From Oscillospiraceae bacterium (lineage in GTDB: Bacteria > Bacillota_A > Clostridia > Oscillospirales > Ruminococcaceae), in assembly GCA_017523995.1 (NCBI GenBank), contig JAFWUX010000104.1:1-5805 (forward strand): a stretch of 5,805 bases of DNA, written 5' to 3'. Below, in pieces: positions 1 through 4,785 of this stretch (positions within the stretch are counted from its first letter, which is position 1; every line of letters starts with the position of its first letter). Under the pieces are notes generated by a model, which saw nothing but the letters and a program-made list of their open reading frames with translations, had not been told where the DNA came from and made no database searches. The position numbers and the translations under genes are program-made.

Positions 1-300
1 ATCCGCAAGGACGATCTGGTGCATGACCGCGCCCTCCCGGTATTCAAATTCACCGGTTTTCATATTGAAGATCTCCGTGCCCATGACATCGGTCGGCAGC
101 GTATCCGGCGTGAACTGGATCCTGCCGAAATCACATGCGACAGATCTTGCAAGTGCGGAAGCGAGCGTGGTCTTGCCGACGCCCGGAACGCCCTCCAGCA
201 GGATATGCCCGCCCGAGAGCAGACAGATCAGCACGTTTTCGACAATTTCTTCCTTTCCGACGAAGTATTCCCGGATATGTTCTTTCAGCTTGTAGATCAT
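1..300 (-). CDS. MoxR-family AAA+ ATPase, N-terminal part (cut by window edge)
   Basis: MoxR ATPases are cytoplasmic AAA+ chaperone-like proteins, usually encoded with DUF58 and transglutaminase-like or VWA-domain proteins, and thought to remodel or activate partner proteins. The 100 visible residues read MIYKLKEHIREYFVGKEEIV, then a Walker A motif GVPGVGKT at residues 37-44 and the strongly family-typical IQFTPDTLPTDVMG at 61-74, followed by the FEYREGAV block (85-92). The window ends at VLAD (97-100), just where Walker B continues. The ATG at 298-300 is supported by an AGGAGGAG ribosome-binding site at 307-314 on the minus strand and a consensus promoter further up. Family membership is clear from the motifs; the partner genes lie outside the window. 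The gene is divergent from the TetR gene. Confidence 0.93.
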   Translation of the reverse strand, partial: MIYKLKEHIREYFVGKEEIVENVLICLLSGGHILLEGVPGVGKTTLASALARSVACDFGRIQFTPDTLPTDVMGTEIFNMKTGEFEYREGAVMHQIVLAD

Positions 301-306
301 GGAAAG

Positions 307-314
307 CTCCTCCT
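307..314 (-). promoter_or_regulatory. Ribosome-binding site of the MoxR gene
   Basis: AGGAGGAG on the minus strand, six bases upstream of the ATG at 300. It fixes the start of the MoxR gene. Confidence 0.85.
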
Positions 315-350
315 GATTGATTGATGCTGCGACTGTTTCCGCCGGAACTC

Positions 351-363
351 CGGCTGCCGGTGA
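351..363. promoter_or_regulatory. Operator-like motif downstream of the MoxR promoter start
   Basis: The minus strand of 351-362 reads CACCGGCAGCCG, similar to the GACCGGCRGTCG motifs around the tetR promoter. The 10-mer CTGCCGGTGA at 354-363 is repeated exactly at 402-411. Its place at the predicted transcription start of the MoxR gene would suit a repressor. It is only a partial palindrome, and GACCGGCAG-like words also occur by chance in coding DNA here (near 2177 and 2904), so binding is inference. Confidence 0.35.
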
Positions 364-372
364 TACAGCTTT

Positions 373-401
373 ATTATAGCAAACGGCAATGCAAAAGTCA
401 A
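373..401 (-). promoter_or_regulatory. Sigma-A promoter of the MoxR gene
   Basis: On the minus strand, -35 TTGACT lies at 396-401 and -10 TATAAT at 373-378, with a 17-base spacer. The predicted transcript would start near 366, leaving a leader of about 65 bases before the MoxR ATG. The leader contains a short hairpin, GCCGG-AACT-CCGGC at 341-354. Two copies of CTGCCGGTGA (plus-strand reading), at 354-363 and 402-411, sit on either side of the promoter. Confidence 0.8.
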
Positions 402-411
402 CTGCCGGTGA
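399..411. promoter_or_regulatory. Operator-like motif at the MoxR -35 box
   Basis: The minus strand of 399-410 reads CACCGGCAGTTG. It shares ACCGGCAGT with the motif at 572-583 in front of the TetR gene. It overlaps the edge of the MoxR -35 hexamer (396-401), so a bound regulator would interfere with RNA polymerase. Likely reader, if any: the adjacent TetR protein (inference). Confidence 0.4.
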
Positions 412-508
412 AAAGCAAAGCCGGTGCATATCACATCGTCCGCTCTGTACAGTATGCACAAAAATGTGCTGCTCCGGAATGCTCGTATTGACACGGCGAG
501 AAAAAATA

Positions 509-520
509 GACCGGCGGTCG
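509..520. promoter_or_regulatory. Probable TetR operator 1
   Basis: GACCGGCGGTCG lies ten bases upstream of the tetR -35 box. Its core GACCG-G-CGGTC is a perfect inverted repeat with a one-base centre, typical of the short palindromes bound by TetR-family dimers. With the near-identical site at 572-583 it brackets the tetR promoter, the usual sign of autorepression. Confidence 0.65.
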
Positions 521-529
521 ATTTTTGTC

Positions 530-558
530 TTGGCAAGTATTTGCGTTTGTGGTATGAT
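530..558 (+). promoter_or_regulatory. Sigma-A promoter of the tetR-ABC operon
   Basis: TTGGCA at 530-535 and TATGAT at 553-558 with a 17-base spacer give a near-consensus promoter. Transcription should start near 565, directly before the palindrome at 571-583 and the ribosome-binding site at 587-594. Because the TetR, ATPase and permease genes are closely packed (12 bases and 1 base apart), this promoter probably serves all three. Confidence 0.8.
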
Positions 559-570
559 GATATCAGAAAC

Positions 571-583
571 CGACCGGCAGTCG
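571..583. promoter_or_regulatory. Probable TetR operator 2
   Basis: CGACCGGCAGTCG is an inverted repeat with one mismatch (GACCG against CAGTC, plus flanking C and G). It sits just downstream of the predicted transcription start and just upstream of the tetR ribosome-binding site, so binding here would block transcription. It is the second copy of the motif at 509-520. Confidence 0.65.
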
Positions 584-586
584 AAA

Positions 587-594
587 AAGGAGGG
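587..594 (+). promoter_or_regulatory. Ribosome-binding site of the TetR gene
   Basis: AAGGAGGG ends six bases before the ATG at 601. It decides the start: the frame is open upstream to 424, but no ribosome-binding site supports a longer protein, and that extension would run through the promoter and operators. Confidence 0.88.
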
Positions 595-600
595 CGAATC

Positions 601-1194
601 ATGGGAGAAAAAGGGGAACGCCGCAGACGGGAGCTTTTGCGGATCGCATACCGCCTGTTTATCGAAAAGGGCTACGAGAATACCAGCATCGACGAGATCA
701 TTGCGGCCGCGGGCATTGCAAAGGGAACCTATTACTATTATTTCCCGAGCAAAGAGGCCACGCTGGAAGCGGTCGTTGATATGATGATGAATGAAGAAGC
801 GGAGAAAGCGAAGGCTGTGGTCGCGAGCCCGCTGCCTGTTCCGCAGAAGGTCGCCGCGGTGATCTATGCGCTTCGTCCGCAGCCGGGGGAAGCAAGCATT
901 GCAGATGCGGTCGAAGCAAAGGAAAACATTGTTCTGCATGAAAAGCTGAATCAGCGGCTTTTGAATGAAGCGATCCCGCTGCTTGCGGAGGTTGTGCGGG
1001 AGGGGATCTCGCAGGGCGTTTTTGACTGCGGACAGATCGAAGAACGCGTGAAAATGATTTTGATAATATGCTCGGAGATGTTCGATGACAGTGATTTTAC
1101 GGAAAACGAGATCACGGCATTCATCGACATGGTTGAGAAGATGCTGGGCGCAGCATCCGGCACAATGGCGTTTATCAGGGATCTCATCAGATAA
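601..1194 (+). CDS. TetR/AcrR-family transcriptional regulator
   Basis: A 197-residue DNA-binding repressor of normal family length. The N-terminus carries the classic TetR helix-turn-helix: LLRIAYRLFIEKGYENTSI (12-30), then DEIIAAAGIAKGTYYYYFPSKEAL-like sequence (31-53; here ending KEATLEAV). The rest is a helical ligand-binding and dimerisation region with no recognisable ligand signature. It heads a transporter operon and is preceded by two palindromes that bracket its promoter, so it probably represses itself and the ABC genes and releases DNA when it binds a drug or peptide. Start chosen from the AAGGAGGG site and the position of the HTH near the N-terminus. It is the only gene in the cassette that appears undamaged. 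Family assignment is firm; the ligand is unknown. Confidence 0.95.
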   Translation: MGEKGERRRRELLRIAYRLFIEKGYENTSIDEIIAAAGIAKGTYYYYFPSKEATLEAVVDMMMNEEAEKAKAVVASPLPVPQKVAAVIYALRPQPGEASIADAVEAKENIVLHEKLNQRLLNEAIPLLAEVVREGISQGVFDCGQIEERVKMILIICSEMFDDSDFTENEITAFIDMVEKMLGAASGTMAFIRDLIR

Positions 1195-1198
1195 GGAG
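1193..1198 (+). promoter_or_regulatory. Ribosome-binding site of the ABC ATPase gene
   Basis: AAGGAG overlaps the TetR stop codon (TAA, 1192-1194) and lies eight bases before the ATG at 1207. This indicates translation from the same transcript as tetR. Confidence 0.75.
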
Positions 1199-1206
1199 CG
1201 ATCATT

Positions 1207-1734
1207 ATGAAGAAAAAGGAACCGATTATTTCAGCGAGACCTCTGAAAAAAGTTTTCGGCGCGGGGGAGAGCGAGCAGGTCGTTTATTCCGATTTCGATA
1301 TTGATATCTACAAGGGCGACTTTACGGTGATCATGGGTGCATCGGGAGCGGGCAAATCCACACTGATGTATTCGCATTCCGGTATGGATAAGCCCAATGC
1401 AGGGACGGTCACGTTCTGCGGTACGGAGATCACCGGAATGAGCAGCGATGCGCTTGCAGTATTCCGCAGAAAGCACTGCGGCTTTGTGTTCCAGCAGATC
1501 TATCTGATCGACAAGATGAACCTGCTGGATAATGTGATCACAGCCGGCAGTCTTACCGGCAAAAACAAGGCTGATATCGTCAGGCGGGCCAATGCGCTTT
1601 TTGACATGGTGAACATCTCCGAGACAACACGCAGAAAGCTGCCCTGCGGCGACTGTGATCTCGGTGCGTATAAGGAATCGGACAGCGCCCGTACAGAAAA
1701 GCTTGAGACATTTTTGAAGGATATGGGGTGGTGA
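1207..1734 (+). pseudogene. ABC transporter ATP-binding protein (MacB/LolD-type) with internal deletion
   Basis: Should energise the FtsX-type permease encoded next. The first 146 residues match the start of this ATPase group: Walker A GASGAGKST at 44-52, RRKHCGFVFQQIYLID with the Q-loop at 87-102, and the LLDNV segment. At about residue 146 (base ~1644) the sequence jumps from RRKLP directly to CGDCDLGAYKES..., which resembles the extreme C-terminal tail of the family (GEL/GDCDLG...EKL..FL.EMGW). The LSGGQ signature, Walker B, D-loop and H-loop, roughly 75-80 residues, are absent, leaving 175 residues where about 250 are usual. The frame is kept. Such a protein could bind ATP poorly at best and cannot form a normal hydrolytic site, so I call it a pseudogene. 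The tail alignment is from memory of the family. Confidence 0.85.
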
Positions 1735-1735
1735 C

Positions 1736-3283
1736 ATGTTCGGACTGGTTCGGCACAACCTGAAAAAAGCCAAAGGACAGTTCATATCCTTCGGCCTGGT
1801 CATGATGATCACGGCGGTCATTCTGAATACCGCGCTTGTGCTGCTGTTTCAGACCGGAAATGCCTATGACAGACTGTTTGACGAACTGAACACGGCAGAG
1901 ATCAGCGTGACCGTTCCCGAAGCTTATGATGCAGATACGCTTGCCGGGGCGCTTGCAGAGATCAGCGGCGTGTCGGATGTTGAACAGCATCCTGCGCGGT
2001 TTGCTTCGGCAGCCCTGCAGGAGTTTCAGGGTTCTGCGTTTACGATGAACACGTATTTTTACAGGCTGTCCGACGAACGCAGCCTGACCCGGCACACGGT
2101 CTGCGAACAGTCTGACTCTGCCGGTCATCACGGTGCATACATCCCGCTTTATTTGTCGGAGCTCGGCGATTATCAGACCGGCAGCAGCATCCGGTACCTG
2201 ATCGACGGTCAGGAATACCGCTTCACCGTGGACGGTGTTCTGAACGAAATGCAGTACGGCAATTACGGCACGGGCTTTATCGGCATTTACCTGACCGATC
2301 AGGCTTATGAAAGCATCCGCGATGATGCGCATTTTATGCCGGTCAGCGAGTATCTCGTCAAGACCGGAAGCGGTGCGGATATTGAAGCTGCAAAAAAAGC
2401 TGTTGCCGATCATCTGAAGGAACAGAAGATACCTGCATTGTCTTTGCTGGATTGTGAGACTGCCAGAAACAGCCGTACAATGGTATCTGAAACGATCGTA
2501 CTGTTCCTTGCTGTGTTTGCGCTGCTTGTCCTGACCGTCAGCATCTTCCTTGCGCGTTTCAGGATCCGGCAGACGATTGATGAGGAAATGAATGAAATGG
2601 GTGTCCTCAAGGGCATCGGCTACGAGAGCAGACAGCTGATGTTCAGTCAGGTCATCCCGTACGGCATTGTGTGTGCTGCCGGATTGCTCCTTGGAACTGC
2701 GCTGTCTTATCTGCTGATCCCGTCTGTTGCAAACATTCTTGCAGTACAGTCGGGCTTTTCATACAGACCTGTTTTTGATCTGAAAGCATCCGCGGTCACG
2801 GTTTTCAGCATTCTGCTGACGGTGCTTGTCTTTACACTGCTCGCGGCAGGTAAGATCAGGCGGCTTGAACCGATCCATGCGATCAGAGGGATCGATCCGC
2901 TGAGACCGGCAGAGCAGTATTCCGTCGGAGATCCTTTCAGCATGACACTGAACGGGACGACTTATGAATATACAGTATGCGGCTTGATCCAGAGCGTCAA
3001 TCATAACGGCATGATTGCGGAACTGACCGACAGTGGATACGCGGCGCTTTCCGATACCCCGTTGTATTCGCTGAATCTCTACACAAACGGTCAGGAACCA
3101 GACGGGTATTTTGAAAAGATGAACCGTGATGATCCGGACAGCATCGTGAGCATCAGCAATGCAGCAAAGGAAACAAAAGCGATCTTCGTCTGCGGATACC
3201 TCTGCTTGAGCTGCGCCGCAGCCGTCAGTCCGTCGATGCCCTTTTCCATCATCACATCCATGAGGATCAGGTCAGGCGCTTGA
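1736..3283 (+). pseudogene. FtsX/MacB-type ABC permease, internally deleted and C-terminally replaced
   Basis: Membrane partner of the ATPase; the ATG follows that gene's TGA by one base (GGGGTGG at 1725-1731 as a weak ribosome-binding site). Visible: TM1 at about 15-38, a large extracytoplasmic domain (40-245), TM2 at 250-275, the cytoplasmic FtsX-type EMGVLKGIGYESRQLM segment (about 287-302), TM3 near 308-330 and TM4 near 350-370, ending in LEPIHAIRG (377-385). After this, family members carry a further hydrophobic segment before the second extracytoplasmic domain. Here the sequence goes straight into AEQYSVGDPFSMTLNG and SVNHNGMIAELT, so a block seems missing near base 2890-2915. True permease sequence ends near AAKETKAI (base ~3182). 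The last ~33 codons are antisense to a response regulator, and the final membrane helices are gone. Total 515 residues against roughly 700-800 expected. Confidence 0.85.
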
Positions 3284-3429
3284 TGCTCCTCGCACCAGAG
3301 CATCACATCCTTTGCATAGGGAAGTGCCGCTGCGGTTTCATAGTCTTTCAGCGGCCTGATCAGCATTTCCATAAATCCGCGGGAAATCAGCTCATCATCC
3401 ACTATGATGATTTTATACGGTTTGCTCAA
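3180..3429 (-). pseudogene. Response regulator, receiver-domain fragment
   Basis: N-terminal part of a two-component response regulator, probably of the NarL/LuxR type. From a TTG start at 3427-3429 it reads MSKPYKIIIVDDELISRGF, with the acidic pair D11-D12 and the phospho-acceptor D58 in LILMDVMMEKG. The receiver sequence continues to about LKQRYPQTKIAF (residue 85). It then runs into DNA that, on the other strand, encodes the permease. The conserved Ser/Thr and Lys of the receiver and the whole DNA-binding domain are missing. The frame stays open to 3091 only because it crosses the antisense of the permease. AGGTGA about eight bases upstream may be the ribosome-binding site, and the start overlaps a TGA stop (TTGA), as expected for translational coupling to an upstream kinase gene. 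Confidence 0.85.
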
Positions 3430-3498
3430 TTCTGCATCACCTGCCGCTTTGTCATACGCTCAGCCCCTTTTTCAAATGTTTTATGGACAATCGTGTGT
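3426..3498 (-). pseudogene. Possible C-terminal tail of a histidine kinase
   Basis: A minus-strand frame ending TIVHKTFEKGAERMTKRQVMQN-stop overlaps the response-regulator start by TTGA. Kinase genes of this group commonly end this way directly before the regulator, and the tail looks like the short charged extension after the last strand of a HATPase domain. There is too little sequence to prove it. Its upstream continuation is broken, because the neighbouring kinase ATPase piece lies on the other strand. Confidence 0.3.
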
Positions 3499-3675
3499 AA
3501 GAATCTTGCCTCGGATATGACGGAGGCAGTGGAGCAGTGCGCAGCGAATACGGTGCGTCATGCAGAGGGCGACCGCCTGACCGTTACGCTCCAAGAAACA
3601 GAATCAGAATGGTTTGCGGAATTCCGCAACAACGGCAAACCGCCCGAGGAACCGGTCAGTGAGTCCGGCAGCTGA
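3499..3675 (+). pseudogene. Histidine-kinase ATPase (HATPase_c) fragment, inverted
   Basis: On the plus strand the frame reads LASDMTEAVEQCAANTVRHA (N-box like: conserved N and the RHA ending), then DRLTVTLQETESEWFAEFRNNGKPPEEPVSESG, which matches the region of VraS/LiaS-like kinases where a GGLSSLR G-box should follow. Instead a stop (TGA, 3673-3675) comes directly after SGS. No start codon, ribosome-binding site or phospho-acceptor histidine domain is attached. The frame is open leftwards only through unrelated antisense sequence. The piece points opposite to the response regulator and sensor half on either side, so it looks like part of the kinase gene that has been flipped. It may instead belong to a second kinase. 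Confidence 0.7.
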
Positions 3676-4422
3676 TCCAGCGATTCCTTGACGGCATCCG
3701 GCGTCAGGTGACTGTTCCTGCTCACGGGCAAGCACTTCATTTTCCATGGAAAGCACTTCGTTGGCATCCTGAAGTTCCTCATTCAGCCGGTGCAGAACGC
3801 TCTCATCCTTTGCAAAGAACGTATATCCTGCATTCAGTTCCATGCCGGCAAGCCGCGTATCCGGTTCCGGATATACAAACGTGCCGACTGCCTGCCGCAG
3901 CGTGTCCCGGTCATCTGTCACGGTGATCGCAGTCTGATAGAGATGATGCAGGTCATTCGTCATGATTCCTGCGCCAAGCAATATCGCGGGGATCAGAATC
4001 CAGCGCGATCTGTTCCGTTTCTGTTCGGGACCCTTTCCGAATGCAAGAATGCTGGTCAGAAAGAGCGTCGGAACCATGATGATCGGCACGTACCAGAAAT
4101 ACCAGCAATGGCGGCTGAGAAACAGCGCGAACGGCGACCATACCATCATTCTGTAGCGGACAGAGCGTACAAAATGAAACAGCAGCATCAACAGCCCCGA
4201 TGCGATGATATCATTCTTTGCACGGGAAGGCAGCAGCCTGATCCGGACAGACTGAACCCAGAACAAAATCAATCCGGAATAGATCATCGTAACCGTGCTG
4301 AACATCAGCGTGCTCGGATAATATATCCCTTTGCGATGGATCACGACGTCTGTTACATGAAAAATTCCCGCCAGCAGCAGGAGCGCAACAAATATCGCCA
4401 TACTTTTTGTTTGTTTCCGCAT
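3604..4422 (-). pseudogene. Sensor histidine kinase, membrane/sensor half only
   Basis: Start chosen at ATG 4420-4422 because AAAGGAGGAG (4434-4443) lies upstream; the earlier ATG at 4444-4446 overlaps that site. Residues 1-161 hold about five membrane helices (near 7-27, 38-57, 71-88, 108-128, 140-155), with PSTLMF, IRIRLLPSRAK-like and CWYFWYVPIIMVPT motifs, ending TNDLHHL. From residue 162 the sequence jumps to YQTAITVTDDRDTL..., LAGMELNAGYTFFAKDES, and a coiled-coil ELQDANEVLSMENEVLAREQEQ (216-237). As I remember this family, another set of helices and a sensor region of roughly 150 residues lies between these parts, so an in-frame deletion near base 3940 is likely. After residue 237 (base 3712) similarity stops; the remaining 35 residues to the stop at 3604 are antisense to the inverted ATPase fragment. 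It has no catalytic domain. Confidence 0.75.
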
Positions 4423-4433
4423 GACCGTGCCGG

Positions 4434-4443
4434 CTCCTCCTTT
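4434..4443 (-). promoter_or_regulatory. Ribosome-binding site of the kinase remnant
   Basis: AAAGGAGGAG on the minus strand, eleven bases before the ATG at 4422. Spacing is a little long, but no similar site lies before the upstream ATG at 4446. Confidence 0.65.
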
Positions 4444-4489
4444 CATCCGGATTGTGTCTGAAACCGTATAATCAGCGCAATATGTTTTT

Positions 4490-4518
4490 AGTATAACATA
4501 TCATTCTCGAAAATGCAA
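4490..4518 (-). promoter_or_regulatory. Sigma-A promoter of the kinase/response-regulator unit
   Basis: On the minus strand, -35 TTGCAT lies at 4513-4518 and -10 TATACT at 4490-4495, separated by 17 bases. The leader to the ATG at 4422 would be about 60 bases. The promoter appears intact although the genes it served are broken. Confidence 0.7.
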
Positions 4519-4616
4519 TATCATTACAAAAATAACAGGATTATTATATAATACTTCATTGCGGTCGGTCAAGAGGTTCCCAAAATATAATAAAATGTAT
4601 ATATTCCCTCGGGTGA

Positions 4617-4669
4617 ATATAAAGTCACCGCCGTCTGCATTCAGGCTGCAGGCGGCGGTGACTTTATAT
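4617..4669. terminator. 23-bp inverted repeat, probable bidirectional terminator
   Basis: Arms at 4617-4639 and 4647-4669 pair over 23 bases with a single G-U type exception and a 7-base loop. The GC-rich centre (GTCACCGCCG) has A/T-rich ends, so each strand ends its stem in CTTTATAT. It lies about 120 bases after the stop of the RyR-domain gene and most likely ends that transcript. The U-tract is imperfect, so a repeat element or protein-binding palindrome remains possible. Confidence 0.65.
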
Positions 4670-4702
4670 CATAATTGATATCATATTGGTGCGAAAGCGC
4701 TC

Positions 4703-4721
4703 CTGTCTGTTAATCAGACGG
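4703..4721. repeat. Small hairpin downstream of the RyR-domain gene
   Basis: GTCTG-TTAAT-CAGAC (4705-4719), extended by one wobble and one C-G pair, forms a short stem-loop in the 3' region of the minus-strand gene. GTCTGTTAAT from this hairpin recurs at 4781-4790. Confidence 0.4.
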
Positions 4722-4740
4722 CAGTAACTGTAAACCGGAG

Positions 4741-4768
4741 AGCGGCGAAACAAATAACCATAGCCGCT
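4741..4768. repeat. Small inverted repeat next to the RyR-gene stop
   Basis: AGCGGC (4741-4746) and GCCGCT (4763-4768) can pair around a 16-base loop, about 18 bases past the stop codon on the minus strand. It has a T-run only on the plus-strand side, so as a terminator it would be weak. Confidence 0.35.
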
Positions 4769-4785
4769 TTTCTCATAACAGTCTG

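Larger units (their letters stand above)
4423..4785. other. Gene-free region between the kinase remnant and the RyR-domain gene
   Basis: I find no convincing open reading frame here. It holds the kinase promoter (4490-4518), an AT-rich stretch (about 4520-4610) with a GACCGACCGC word on the minus strand at 4561-4570, the 23-bp inverted repeat (4617-4669), and two smaller hairpins next to the RyR-gene stop. Confidence 0.7.

Noticed and set aside
341..354. GCCGG-AACT-CCGGC hairpin in the MoxR leader as a riboswitch or attenuator
   Set aside because: A five-base stem with no T-run or conserved aptamer elements; not enough for a regulatory RNA call.
424..600. Upstream extension of the TetR frame to an earlier ATG at 424
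   Set aside because: It would run through the promoter and both operators and lacks a ribosome-binding site; the HTH is correctly placed only from the ATG at 601.
1580..2413. 277-codon open frame on the minus strand across the ATPase/permease
   Set aside because: It is the antisense shadow of the two clearly recognised ABC genes and has no motif, promoter or ribosome-binding site of its own.
3655..3711. Minus-strand frame reading HLTPDAVKESLDQLPDS as another kinase fragment
   Set aside because: Protein-like, but the plus strand of the same bases also reads plausibly; too short to assign.
3426..3715. Site-specific invertible element (phase-variable kinase)
   Set aside because: No inverted repeats could be found at the presumed ends and no recombinase gene is in the window; loss of the middle domain does not fit a clean switch.
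3790..4461. 223-codon open frame on the plus strand opposite the sensor kinase
   Set aside because: Composition is rich in R, H, Q and P, with no domain pattern; the minus strand has hydrophobic helices and family motifs, so this is a shadow.
4561..4570. GACCGACCGC (minus strand) as a further TetR operator near the kinase promoter
   Set aside because: It holds half-sites only, with no symmetric partner and a different spacing from the motifs at 509-583.
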